Shown: positions 1 through 9,629, numbered from the stretch's first letter. The stretch: 56,813 bases of DNA from Microcaldota archaeon (GCA_030648615.1 JAUSHJ010000063.1:1-56813); one strand, 5' to 3'. Notes: generated by a model not told the origin, from the letters alone. Program-made: numbers and translations.

Positions 1-1
1 A

Positions 2-2191
2 GATGGAAAGAAACATCTGTTGCCTTCAGATCTTCAGCAAACTGCAGTTACCGCATTGAGTGGCACTATGGGTCAGCTATGGCAGGTCATAGATAACTAT
101 ACCTATGCTAGGTTAGGTCTCGAACCTGGTGCTACTATGCCTGCAAATCAGGGAGTAGAAGCTGACATAAAATCAATGCCTTTCTGGAAAAATCCTGCAC
201 TTAGCAGAGGTACTTCTCTAAATGGTTTCTCTATGGGCTACGATCTAGGTGATTGGAGCATTTATGGAATTAAGGGAGATATAATAGAATTTCAGAAAGG
301 AGAAAAGATATTTGGTCAAGGTGGTGGTGGAGTTATGACACGAAATATATTTGACGAGCACGACGCCATTGGGATATTTTACCGTGCATCTGTGCCAACT
401 GAAATTCCTAGTGTAGGAAAATTAACTGAAGACAAATATTCTCAAGTAGATATTATTTATCAAAGACTTCCTAAAGATCAGAACAAATGGGCATTTTTCG
501 GTAGAATCATGGCAGGTGGAATTTCACCGAGCGATGCTGCACTTATTCCAGGTGCCGCTGTATTTTCTGGTGGATGGAGCGGAGCAACTTTGGGTCTCGA
601 AGTGAAGGGAGAAAGAATTACCACAGTTAAAATCAAGGAAGAAGAAAAAGTCATTAAACGAATGGGTTATGGAGCTATTTTGGGTCATGCTGCATTGCCA
701 TTACCTGAACTTACTGCAATTGCATTAACTAGTTCTGAAGATTACGCGAAGAGGGTGGAAAACTATCTTTCAAGTGCTTATGGTTATGAGCTAGATCACG
801 AAGATGACAAATCCAAGCGCATTGGTTTATTTGCAGGTGGAACTTATCTACATTCTATTCTTACAACCGGTATACGGAAAAATTTGAGGTCGGGTGCAAT
901 AAGCGAAGAAGAAGCTAAGACCGCAAATGATTACGGATCTGCGATGGTGATTGGATGGTATCAGAAACATTCCATACTAATCGGAGCTGAGAAAGTACCT
1001 TATTTCATAGATGCGTCACAACGCATAGAACAAGCGCAGCAGGCATTGGTAGAAAATCCTGAATATGCACGAGCTATAATGGAAAGTGCAGTTTCTGATA
1101 TCAAGGGTCTGAAAAGTGCCGAACGTACTAAATTTGCATTTGGTTATGGGTGGGATGACAGAGTATATGTTATTGCAGCCAGTGATTTTGAAACAATGGC
1201 TGGCATGCGTGCAATAGCTCTAATTACTGGTGATCCAGAAAGAGATAAACAGTGGGTTGGAGAAGCGGTAGCTCAAATAACTCATTATTCAAATCCAGCG
1301 ATACTTGATACTCTTGCAAGATTAAGTTTCCCACTTCCAGGTACAAGGTGGTTATCAAGAGCTTCTCTTGGTGCTGGTCCAGTCTTTGCAGCATCCATTC
1401 CATTAAAGTCTGGTGCTTTCGGAGAACCGATAAATGAATCAGAGTCGTCTAAAATAGGAACCATCAGAAAAGTGGGTTGGACCTACCAAGGAATTCTTAG
1501 AACGTATCGTAGCAGCGATCCTGAAGGATGGGAAGTTTTGTCAGGTCTTATGGGATCAACACGTGAAATAAACGACTATAGCTTTTATTCAGTTAGTGAA
1601 ACACCTGGCAATTCAACTTCTGGAAAACGCCGCGAAAGTGAGTTGCAGATATTACCAATTACTGCAGAGAAGCTCATTAAAACTAGTGGTGGGGCGTTTG
1701 ACAAGACAAATACCTATCTTCTAATCGATAACAAAAATCGAAAGGTATATGCTATGGATTCTAGCTCAGTGGATACAAATCGCCTAGTTAAACTTGCAGC
1801 TGTTGATGAAAGCGCGTGGTTGTTTACAGTCGGTTTCAATAAATCTACCATTATACCTAAAGATATCAGAGGGCAGAGAACTGTTAGTAGTAGCGGGTGG
1901 GACATGATTGTGAGTGCAGGTCCGCTTAATCGTAAAACAGGTGAACTTCCAATTTACGGTGGAGCTTCCAAGGCGTCCGTGGCAGGTGGTGCTGGCGTAG
2001 CATGGTCTAAAACTGATGAAACATCATTAGTTCGCGTTGGTAGCAGTGGCGGTATCGGAACACAACCAAATTTCTTCACAGTATGGGATTCATCGCAATC
2101 AAATTTGGCATTCACGCCATTAGTTTCTTCTACCGATCAACAGAGTAAAAATCCGTGGTGGGTAGGAGCATACGTGCAATTAAAATTTTAA
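2..2191 (+). CDS. large uncharacterised protein, 5' end truncated by window edge
   Basis: Frame is open from base 2 (DGKKHLLPSDLQQ...), so the listed start at 20 is probably internal; stop at 2189-2191; no recognised domain. Confidence 0.7.
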   Translation, partial: DGKKHLLPSDLQQTAVTALSGTMGQLWQVIDNYTYARLGLEPGATMPANQGVEADIKSMPFWKNPALSRGTSLNGFSMGYDLGDWSIYGIKGDIIEFQKGEKIFGQGGGGVMTRNIFDEHDAIGIFYRASVPTEIPSVGKLTEDKYSQVDIIYQRLPKDQNKWAFFGRIMAGGISPSDAALIPGAAVFSGGWSGATLGLEVKGERITTVKIKEEEKVIKRMGYGAILGHAALPLPELTAIALTSSEDYAKRVENYLSSAYGYELDHEDDKSKRIGLFAGGTYLHSILTTGIRKNLRSGAISEEEAKTANDYGSAMVIGWYQKHSILIGAEKVPYFIDASQRIEQAQQALVENPEYARAIMESAVSDIKGLKSAERTKFAFGYGWDDRVYVIAASDFETMAGMRAIALITGDPERDKQWVGEAVAQITHYSNPAILDTLARLSFPLPGTRWLSRASLGAGPVFAASIPLKSGAFGEPINESESSKIGTIRKVGWTYQGILRTYRSSDPEGWEVLSGLMGSTREINDYSFYSVSETPGNSTSGKRRESELQILPITAEKLIKTSGGAFDKTNTYLLIDNKNRKVYAMDSSSVDTNRLVKLAAVDESAWLFTVGFNKSTIIPKDIRGQRTVSSSGWDMIVSAGPLNRKTGELPIYGGASKASVAGGAGVAWSKTDETSLVRVGSSGGIGTQPNFFTVWDSSQSNLAFTPLVSSTDQQSKNPWWVGAYVQLKF

Positions 2192-2239
2192 GTGTTGAGT
2201 TTATTTTTAAATATTTTCAATCTAACCCCTCCAATTGTT

Positions 2240-2376
2240 CAGCCTACAATGTACACCACTAATCAAATCAACTAGTTTTTCTCATATTTCTTGGTTGTGT
2301 ACAGCTTGAGTCAAAATAGTTTTGACTCAGGATTAAGTTTACGGGGGCAAAACCACTGCCCAAACCAAAGAAGTAA
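2240..2376. repeat. structured direct repeat copy R1 flanking the ATPase gene
   Basis: Shares long identical blocks with 3751-3888, e.g. TGGTTGTGTACAGCTTGAGTCAAAATAGTTTTGACTCAGGAT; contains hairpin GAGTCAAAA-TAG-TTTTGACTC. Confidence 0.85.
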
Positions 2377-2404
2377 TACTTTTTCATTTTTCTCTCTCAT
2401 TATT

Positions 2405-3673
2405 CTATACCCACGGTTTCAATAAGAACTTCCAGAGCGGAACATGCAGGATATCTCCATCATAATCATGTTTTTTAGTTATTAAAATTCCTTTCCATCC
2501 CTTATTTCTCTCCAGGAAATATCTAAGGTTCTTTTCATCCGAGCTAACGATATGTTCCTGATATTTGACTTCCATGGCAATTTTTTGTTGCGGAATTAGG
2601 AAATCCACTTCTCTCCCTTCCGCATCCCTCCAGAAATGGGCAGCATCAATCCACTGGCCTACCGAATTCTCTGCAAGCGCTCCGAGAGTTATATCCGGAT
2701 TTAACGACTTTAATATTCCATTATCAGTAAAAATTATTTTTTTTGCAGTACGTTTTTGTTTCATCACAGATTTTGTATAGTTATATATCTGCCATACGGA
2801 AAGGCTTCTCTTTAGTATTTCAAGTTGCTCTGAAACCACTGGGTGACTACACCCTAATATTTGTGCCATGCTTTGATACTGAAATACTGAACCGCTTGTC
2901 GCAGCAGCCAGTTCCAGTGTTTTCATTAGCATGTCATGATTTGCACGAGGGAAAATCGCTGGAATGTCTTTGAAAAATAGCGGATCAAGAAGAGAATTTC
3001 TGATATATTTTTCCCTGTCTTTGTTTTCCAATAATTCTGCTTCTGGTAATCCTCCGTTCTTTATGTATTCTTCACATATGATTATCATCTTTTGTTCGTT
3101 TGTTATCATTTCTCGGTCTGACAAAGGTATCGTCATACCTTTCAGATTCAAATATTCCCGAAAAGAAAACGGATTTATCTTTATCAATCTGAGTCTTCCT
3201 GCCAGACTTTCAGATGATCTTCTGTCCAATTCAAGTGCTGAACTTCCGGTTACGATGAATTTTATATCTGATAGATCATAGTGTCGTTTCAATACATCTT
3301 GCCAGTCTTTCACGAACATTATTTCATCAAATATGATTACTTTTGACCCTTTGCTCTTGAAAAAACTAATGAGAGAATTCAGTTCGTCTGATCCAGTTCT
3401 CATGCTTCTGTCAAATTCGAACCAGCCAATTTCGTTAGGTGACATTCCTTTTTGAATGAGCTTTTGCATTAGTTGTCTGGTTATCACGGATTTTCCGACA
3501 CGTCTAAGTCCGCGTAGCACTATCATAAATTTGGTCTTTACTGCATTTTCCAGGGTTGGAAAAATATCTCTCTCTATTATCGCGTTCGTCACACGTGGAA
3601 ATTCTATTTTGCCCGTTTCCCAGTGTATATTTTGTGAAATTGCCTCTTTTATAAAGTCCATTTTGTGAAACAC
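2405..3673 (-). CDS. AAA-type ATPase with DUF4143/PD-(D/E)XK-like C-terminus
   Basis: Walker A GLRRVGKSVITR, KVIIFDEIMF Walker B, VTGSSALEL, EVDFLI...AMEVKYQ. Confidence 0.88.
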   Translation of the reverse strand: MFHKMDFIKEAISQNIHWETGKIEFPRVTNAIIERDIFPTLENAVKTKFMIVLRGLRRVGKSVITRQLMQKLIQKGMSPNEIGWFEFDRSMRTGSDELNSLISFFKSKGSKVIIFDEIMFVKDWQDVLKRHYDLSDIKFIVTGSSALELDRRSSESLAGRLRLIKINPFSFREYLNLKGMTIPLSDREMITNEQKMIIICEEYIKNGGLPEAELLENKDREKYIRNSLLDPLFFKDIPAIFPRANHDMLMKTLELAAATSGSVFQYQSMAQILGCSHPVVSEQLEILKRSLSVWQIYNYTKSVMKQKRTAKKIIFTDNGILKSLNPDITLGALAENSVGQWIDAAHFWRDAEGREVDFLIPQQKIAMEVKYQEHIVSSDEKNLRYFLERNKGWKGILITKKHDYDGDILHVPLWKFLLKPWV

Positions 3674-3750
3674 CTACTTTCATATTATGGGTAAGGGTTT
3701 AAATATCCTTCCATGTATCAATTTATTTTTATTGTGATTTTTCTAATAGT

Positions 3751-3888
3751 TCCGCCTACGATGTACACAACCAATTAAATCAATTGTTTAGCTCATATTT
3801 CTGGTTGTGTACAGCTTGAGTCAAAATAGTTTTGACTCAGGATACGGTTTACGGAAGCAAAACCTGTTCCGAAGCCTAAGAAATAGTC
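3751..3888. repeat. structured direct repeat copy R2
   Basis: Perfect 12-bp stem TGTACACAACCA (3762-3773)/TGGTTGTGTACA (3802-3813) plus 9-bp stem GAGTCAAAA/TTTTGACTC (3818-3838); homologous to R1. Confidence 0.85.
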
Positions 3889-3901
3889 TTCTCAACCAGT
3901 T

Positions 3902-3955
3902 AGTTTCTCAACATTCTTCCCTTTTTCAGTTGGCACAATCCTTATTTTCGTATTC
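3902..3955 (-). pseudogene. trm56 3'-end fragment A
   Basis: Minus strand reads NTKIRIVPTEKGKNVEKLT, matching the Trm56 C-terminus NAKIKIVPTEKGKNIEKL at 6297-6350. Confidence 0.8.
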
Positions 3956-4046
3956 TTTAAAAATATGTGCTGGTTAATAAATTTTAATAATTATTCTGGT
4001 ACGATCGAAACCTGGTTAGAACATATTTCGTGACACTACTAAAAAG

Positions 4047-4901
4047 ATGATACTGATGGACAAAGATAACTCACTTATTGTTTTTCAAGATAAGGCTATC
4101 AGGAGAGTTTGGCATCAAAATCAGTGGTTTTTTTCAGTAATTGATATAGTTGAAGTTCTTACTGACAGTACTAATCCTAGAAATTACTGGAGTATGCTTA
4201 AAAAAAGGGAATTGGATTTTGGAGTCCAGTTGTCCACATTTTGTGTACAACTGAAATTGTCCTCTTCAGATGGCAAGATGTATGAGACAGATTGTGCCAA
4301 TACAAAATCAATTTTTAGGTTAATTCAATCTATACCTTCAAGGAAGGCAGAACCATTCAAATTATGGCTTGCCCAGGTTGGGTATGAACGCGTTTTGGAG
4401 ATAGAAAATCCGGAAATTGCGCAAGAGCGTATGAAAGAGATTTATGTACAGAAAGGTTATTCAAAATCATGGATAGATAAGCGATTAAGGGGGATAGCAG
4501 TAAGACAAGACCTTACAGATGAATGGAAAAGTAGAGGAATTCAAAGCCAAGACGATTTTTCAATACTCACGGCAGACATATGTAAGGCAACTTTCGATAT
4601 GACTCCTTTAGAATACAAGAAACTCAAAGGACTCACAAAAGAAAACCTTAGAGATCATATGGGAGATCTTGAACTCATATTTACTATGTTGGGAGAAGCA
4701 TCAACAGCTGAGCTTGAGCGAGTCAAAGATCCTAAAACATTTATCGAACATCAAAATCTATCTCGAGATGGCGGAAAAGTTGCAAAGAACGCAAGACTAG
4801 AACTTGAAAGTAAGACTAAAAGATCCGTAATAAGTCAAGAAAATTATCTAGATCAACCAGAGAAAGAAAAGCGAAAAAGATTATTAGAACAAGAAAAATA
4901 A
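4047..4901 (+). CDS. Bro-N domain / prophage antirepressor-like protein
   Basis: N-term VFQDKAIRRVWHQNQWFFSVIDIVEVLTDSTNPRNYWSMLKKR and C-term GGKVAKNARLELESKT...ISQENYL typical of Bro-N proteins. Confidence 0.8.
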   Translation: MILMDKDNSLIVFQDKAIRRVWHQNQWFFSVIDIVEVLTDSTNPRNYWSMLKKRELDFGVQLSTFCVQLKLSSSDGKMYETDCANTKSIFRLIQSIPSRKAEPFKLWLAQVGYERVLEIENPEIAQERMKEIYVQKGYSKSWIDKRLRGIAVRQDLTDEWKSRGIQSQDDFSILTADICKATFDMTPLEYKKLKGLTKENLRDHMGDLELIFTMLGEASTAELERVKDPKTFIEHQNLSRDGGKVAKNARLELESKTKRSVISQENYLDQPEKEKRKRLLEQEK

Positions 4902-4959
4902 TCTAGTGTTTCTCAATCTGTTTTGCCTTGTTAGTCAAAATCTTTCGAAATGCTTGCTA

Positions 4960-5015
4960 GCGTTTCTCAATATTCTTTCCTTTTTCCGTTGGAACATTCT
5001 TTATCTTAGCAATAA
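4960..5015 (-). pseudogene. trm56 3'-end fragment B
   Basis: Minus strand reads IIAKIKNVPTEKGKNIEKR*, matching the Trm56 C-terminus. Confidence 0.8.
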
Positions 5016-5101
5016 TAACTTCTCTTTTAACGTTTTCTCCAGTTGCTATTTTCTAGCATTGGAACGAAATGATTTATAAACTTTAGCTAGGAAATCCAAC
5101 C

Positions 5102-5752
5102 ATGAACTTACTGGAAATGAAAAATAGGCTTGCCTTGGAAACTGCAAAACTAATATTTCAAAATAGCATCGAGGTAGTATTCATAGGGGGCACAGCTCTC
5201 AATACGTTTCATATTAATTATCGATACTCCGAAGATCTGGATCTAGCTTATCAAACGAGAAATCCCAAAACCGAAATCGAAGATCTTCTAGTAGCACATG
5301 GTTATGCTGTTGACAAAACCTCCTTTAATTTCAGGGACATCATTAGTTTAGATGCGGTTTCAATCAAACTAGATGTTTTGAAGTATGAAAAAAAATATAA
5401 TGGTACGACTACGGAAAAACTTGGAGAGACGACTGTGACTACGTTGAAGATCGAAGAGTTTTCGGTTGAGAAAACGATAAGCTTTTTTACGAGAGAAGAT
5501 ATTGCTGGACTGGCAAGGGATGCACACGATCTTTTTTCCATAGAAAATAGATATCATAACTCTTTGGATTTGGCAAAAAAAGCAGAGAAAATCATAAAGA
5601 AAAACGTTTCCAGTTTTAATTACAATATTGATCTATTCGAGAACAACAGATCTAAAGTAGAAAGTGCAGTAGGTCCATATCTTAGAACTCCAATTATTTT
5701 TGAAGATGTCTTGGAGTTCTTGAAGAAATTGCAAGGTGTATTAGTTGATTGA
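5102..5752 (+). CDS. AbiEii-type nucleotidyltransferase (toxin-like)
   Basis: GGTALNTFHINYRYSEDLDLAY motif and overall length fit the AbiEii family. Confidence 0.82.
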   Translation: MNLLEMKNRLALETAKLIFQNSIEVVFIGGTALNTFHINYRYSEDLDLAYQTRNPKTEIEDLLVAHGYAVDKTSFNFRDIISLDAVSIKLDVLKYEKKYNGTTTEKLGETTVTTLKIEEFSVEKTISFFTREDIAGLARDAHDLFSIENRYHNSLDLAKKAEKIIKKNVSSFNYNIDLFENNRSKVESAVGPYLRTPIIFEDVLEFLKKLQGVLVD

Positions 5753-6296
5753 ACCTATCCCAGGGAATGTTTACAAGAACAAGGATATCCCCAATGCAAA
5801 TACTCTTTATAGTGAGATGAAGCTATTCCCTACACCGTTTAAGGGTATTTACTACGTGCCCTATGAATCAGAAAGAAATGGCCAGTACATCACTGATCCT
5901 CATCTGATTATATTTAAGGCGGCAGAGCTTTATTTGAAATCCAATAAATACTATTTTGGTCTGTATTCTGCGTTGTACTATCATAGAATAATCTGGAACG
6001 CACTAGGATTAGACATATTAAATATGAAAATCAGCAGGAAAATAAATAGAAAACTTCCTTCAAAAAAATATTGGCGAGGCAGGGTGATAAATAAAATATT
6101 GTCTGTATATCCATTTCCGATACGTTTTCACAGGATTGGGAAATTTGATCTGCTGGGAGTTATCAAGAAGGGAGCAATTACATACTCTGATTTGAGAAAA
6201 ACAAAGTCCGATGCGATATTTCTATGCAAAAAAGGAGACAAAACCGCGTGTGAAGTGTTAAAAATATTAGAAAAAACTCAAAAAAATAAGAAGTAA
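5745..6296 (+). CDS. AbiEii partner, possible AbiEi-like antitoxin
   Basis: Overlaps the AbiEii ORF by 8 nt; transcriptional-coupling arrangement; identity inferred mainly from context. Confidence 0.55.
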   Translation: MIEPIPGNVYKNKDIPNANTLYSEMKLFPTPFKGIYYVPYESERNGQYITDPHLIIFKAAELYLKSNKYYFGLYSALYYHRIIWNALGLDILNMKISRKINRKLPSKKYWRGRVINKILSVYPFPIRFHRIGKFDLLGVIKKGAITYSDLRKTKSDAIFLCKKGDKTACEVLKILEKTQKNKK

Positions 6297-6845
6297 TCAC
6301 AGTTTCTCAATATTCTTTCCTTTCTCAGTTGGCACAATTTTTATCTTAGCATTGGCAAAATCTTTTTCCTCCAGCATCCTATGCTGTGTTACCTCATTGA
6401 GGAAAATTCCAAGTGCAGCAACTTCGCTATGTGGCTGATTAGTCACAGCAGCATTAAAATCAGATAACTGGTAGACATCGGAAGGTACTTGTTCAGCACC
6501 AACAATAACAAGAAGTTTTGAGTCTCGCGTTTTGAGTCTCGAAACACAGGACTCTGAACCCAAGACCTTCAGGACTGGTAATCCATACATCGTTAAATGG
6601 CAGACAACAAATCCATTTTTTTTATGTTCATTGATGACTTTAGAATAGCTTTTTTCATGACGAACACTTAGTGATCCACCCCAGTTATCCACAATACTAG
6701 AGACTGATTTCTCAAGACTAGAATCATGCTGCCCACAGTAAATGAATTCAGTTGCACCAAATGCACGGGAAACCAGTGCAACATGTGTGGTGATTCTTTC
6801 ATCACGGGGTAATCGGTGGCCTAAACGTAAAATTGATATTTCCAT
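6297..6845 (-). CDS. trm56: tRNA (cytidine-56-2'-O)-methyltransferase Trm56 family
   Basis: RLGHRLPRDERITTHVALVSRAFGA, VCHLTMYGLPV, VIVGAEQVPSDVYQLSDFNAAVTNQPHSEVAALGIFL. Confidence 0.9.
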   Translation of the reverse strand: MEISILRLGHRLPRDERITTHVALVSRAFGATEFIYCGQHDSSLEKSVSSIVDNWGGSLSVRHEKSYSKVINEHKKNGFVVCHLTMYGLPVLKVLGSESCVSRLKTRDSKLLVIVGAEQVPSDVYQLSDFNAAVTNQPHSEVAALGIFLNEVTQHRMLEEKDFANAKIKIVPTEKGKNIEKL

Positions 6846-6934
6846 ATTCTTTATATAGAATAATTATTCTTTTAAAAGAATGATATTAAGGATAACAAAA
6901 ACCCTTTTAAACTACTCATCTCTATTCTTATCAT

Positions 6935-7783
6935 ATGTCTCTCGAGAGTTTGCTTTTCAGCAATATTCAAATGCCAGGTGAACTAGTACGCATAGCATTG
7001 GCTATCCTGGGAACTGCTGCAGTTGCCTATTTTGATATTTTCAATAATCGAAATATACCAAACAACTTTCTCTACGTATTTCTGGGAGTTTCCATACTTA
7101 CAAATATAGTATTCTTTGATCAGGATATATTCGTATTTGCAGCTATTATTGCAGTATTTCTCTCTCTATGGGGTTATTTATTCTATAGAGTTGGTCATTT
7201 CGGAGGTGCGGATGTTTTCGTTTTAGCATCGTTAACTCTGTTGTTGCCCATTCCGCCTTCATTCACACATATGCCATTCAACATGCCATTTATATTTGTG
7301 ATTTTCCTATTCGCATTAATCCTCTCTTCACTGTACTCTGTGGTGGATTTTGCAATAAAACTCACAAAAAAGAATGCAAAACCCAATATGATTTATTTTG
7401 CACTGTTGATTCCATATGCATTATTTGTATACATGTTTTCATCATCACCATTTTTTTCACTATCTTTTCTAATAATAATTTCTATTTCTCTAATTGCCAC
7501 CATATTCTTCGCAGCGTACAGAGAAGACATACTCAAGTTACAAGCTCAGAAAATTCCCATGAGTAAAGTAACTGAAGAAGATGTATTAGCAATAGAGCTC
7601 ATGGATAAGGATACTGTGTGGTTACACAGTCTTAAAAAGCTGATAACCACAGAAGAACTAAAACGACTTAGGAAACTGAAACTACAAGAAGTATGGGTGT
7701 ATACTAAACTCTTGCCGTTCCTTCCATTTGTTTTCCTTGGATTACTATTGTCTTTGGTATTCGCCAATTACCTGTTTTATTGA
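6935..7783 (+). CDS. A24 prepilin peptidase family protein
   Basis: YFDIFNNRNIPN and GHFGGADVFVLASLTLLLP aspartate motifs in a multi-TM protein. Confidence 0.85.
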   Translation: MSLESLLFSNIQMPGELVRIALAILGTAAVAYFDIFNNRNIPNNFLYVFLGVSILTNIVFFDQDIFVFAAIIAVFLSLWGYLFYRVGHFGGADVFVLASLTLLLPIPPSFTHMPFNMPFIFVIFLFALILSSLYSVVDFAIKLTKKNAKPNMIYFALLIPYALFVYMFSSSPFFSLSFLIIISISLIATIFFAAYREDILKLQAQKIPMSKVTEEDVLAIELMDKDTVWLHSLKKLITTEELKRLRKLKLQEVWVYTKLLPFLPFVFLGLLLSLVFANYLFY

Positions 7784-8979
7784 TCTCCATGGCTTATTCA
7801 CTCATAAAACTTTTGCTCGATTATTCAATGCTTTTCGTTAGTCTCTATATCATAGTATTTTTTGTCATGATCTTTTTGAAATACCGAAATAAAATATATG
7901 ATGTTCCAAAAAGTGACTGGCAGCCGAAAGTTTCAGTGGTAATTCCAGCCTATAATGAAGGAATTTTAGTAGAGAAATGCATCAGAACGGTTCTAGCATC
8001 AGAATATCCTAAAAATAAATTTGAGGTAATTTTAGTAGATGACGGTTCAACAGACGATACTTATAAAATTGCCAAATCAATCAACGATTCTAGGTTAAAA
8101 GTTTTCACAAAAACAAATTCAGGAAAGGCGGCAAGCATAAATTTTGGCATAAAACATGCAACTGGCGAAGTAATCGCAACCATGGATGCAGATTCATTCA
8201 TAGAAAAGGATACTGTGGTTAACATGCTTCCATTCTTCGATTCTGAAGATGTTGCTGCAGTAACTGCTGCTGTCAGGGTTAAACCAAGCAATAAATGGTT
8301 GCAGGAAGTTCAAAGAATAGAATATCTTTCGATAATTTTCTCCAGGCGACTGCTTAGCTTCCTCGATGCTGTGCCAGTTACACCTGGTCCTTTCAGTATG
8401 TTTCGTGCCTGGGTCTTCCAGAGGCTCGGAGGGTTTGACGAAACCAATATTGTCGAAGATCACGAGATGGCACTGAGGATACAATCAAATAATTACAAGA
8501 TAAGGTGTTCCATAGGGGCAGAAGTTTACACTGAAACTCCAGGCAACATGTCTGACTTGCTTAAGCAGAGAGTAAGGTGGTATCGCGGAGGCATACACAA
8601 TACTATTAATTATAGGCATTTAATGAGTCCAAAATATGGGGATTATGGAGTGTTTGTAGTTCCCATAATTCTGCTTACTGTGCTTACATTCATTCCGTTG
8701 CTTGCATTTGCCTATGATTCGCTTATCAATCCACCTATTTATTCATTCAGTCTTGGTTTCGAGACACTTTTGCTTTCCATAAATCCTGTGTCAATAGCGG
8801 GTTTATTCCTAGTTGCATTCTCGTTTTTTTGGGCATATGCTGCAGTAAAAGCATTCAAAAATGAATCTGGTAATCCATTCACAATCTTTTTATTTCTTGT
8901 TTTCTATGGTTATTTAACAATCGTCTATAATATTTTAACAATAGTAAAAGAAATCAGAAAAGAGCGTTTTTCATGGTAG
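7780..8979 (+). CDS. membrane glycosyltransferase family 2
   Basis: VSVVIPAYNEG, VDDGSTDDT, MDADSF, EDHEMALRI, QRVRWYRGG. Confidence 0.9.
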   Translation: MISMAYSLIKLLLDYSMLFVSLYIIVFFVMIFLKYRNKIYDVPKSDWQPKVSVVIPAYNEGILVEKCIRTVLASEYPKNKFEVILVDDGSTDDTYKIAKSINDSRLKVFTKTNSGKAASINFGIKHATGEVIATMDADSFIEKDTVVNMLPFFDSEDVAAVTAAVRVKPSNKWLQEVQRIEYLSIIFSRRLLSFLDAVPVTPGPFSMFRAWVFQRLGGFDETNIVEDHEMALRIQSNNYKIRCSIGAEVYTETPGNMSDLLKQRVRWYRGGIHNTINYRHLMSPKYGDYGVFVVPIILLTVLTFIPLLAFAYDSLINPPIYSFSLGFETLLLSINPVSIAGLFLVAFSFFWAYAAVKAFKNESGNPFTIFLFLVFYGYLTIVYNILTIVKEIRKERFSW

Positions 8980-9629
8980 AACAAAAATCTGAACAAAGAA
9001 AACTAAGCCTGCCGCTTTATCTTGGCGCATTCGTTGTCACAGTGCTAATCTTCATGATTGGAATTTACGTTGGTAATTACATTAGTGAAAATGCAAAACA
9101 GACTATGTCCAGTGATATTGAAAGTATTTCATCTAAATTATCAGGAACACAACTATTATTCCTACTTGATAATTCCAGTGCATTCTGTCCAGTTTACATG
9201 GATGAACTTTCTAAATTAGATGGAGACACAGAAATTATAGGTCAAAAGCTAGCTTTTCTAGAAGATAAATATGGTACAGTAAATGAAAAGCTTAAGTTGC
9301 AATATTTTGTTCTCGAGACCGAAGCATATTTACTTTCCAAAAAAGTAAATGAAAAATGCGAAGACGATAGCGTGCTTGTACTATATTTCTATTCTAATAA
9401 GGACTGCAAAGATTGCAAACAGCAGGGAGAATCACTATTAGCTGCAAAAAATAGCGCAAAGAAAAATGTGAAGATTTACTCATTTGATGGAGAACTAAAT
9501 AGTCCAGTAGTAACTGCATTGAAGATCCGGCATTCCATCTCAACCTATCCAAGTGTAGTAGTTGACGATGCTCTTTATTTAGGGTTCCAAAGCAAAGAAC
9601 AACTTTTAGTTTCAGTCAATAGGGAATAG
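8973..9629 (+). CDS. membrane-anchored thioredoxin-like protein
   Basis: N-terminal TM; LYFYSNKDCKDCKQQG CxxC and ...STYPSVVVDDALYLG. Confidence 0.65.
   Translation: MVEQKSEQRKLSLPLYLGAFVVTVLIFMIGIYVGNYISENAKQTMSSDIESISSKLSGTQLLFLLDNSSAFCPVYMDELSKLDGDTEIIGQKLAFLEDKYGTVNEKLKLQYFVLETEAYLLSKKVNEKCEDDSVLVLYFYSNKDCKDCKQQGESLLAAKNSAKKNVKIYSFDGELNSPVVTALKIRHSISTYPSVVVDDALYLGFQSKEQLLVSVNRE

Noticed and set aside
2565-3668. Plus-strand ORFs opposite the ATPase gene
   Set aside because: Antisense shadows of a well-supported coding region.
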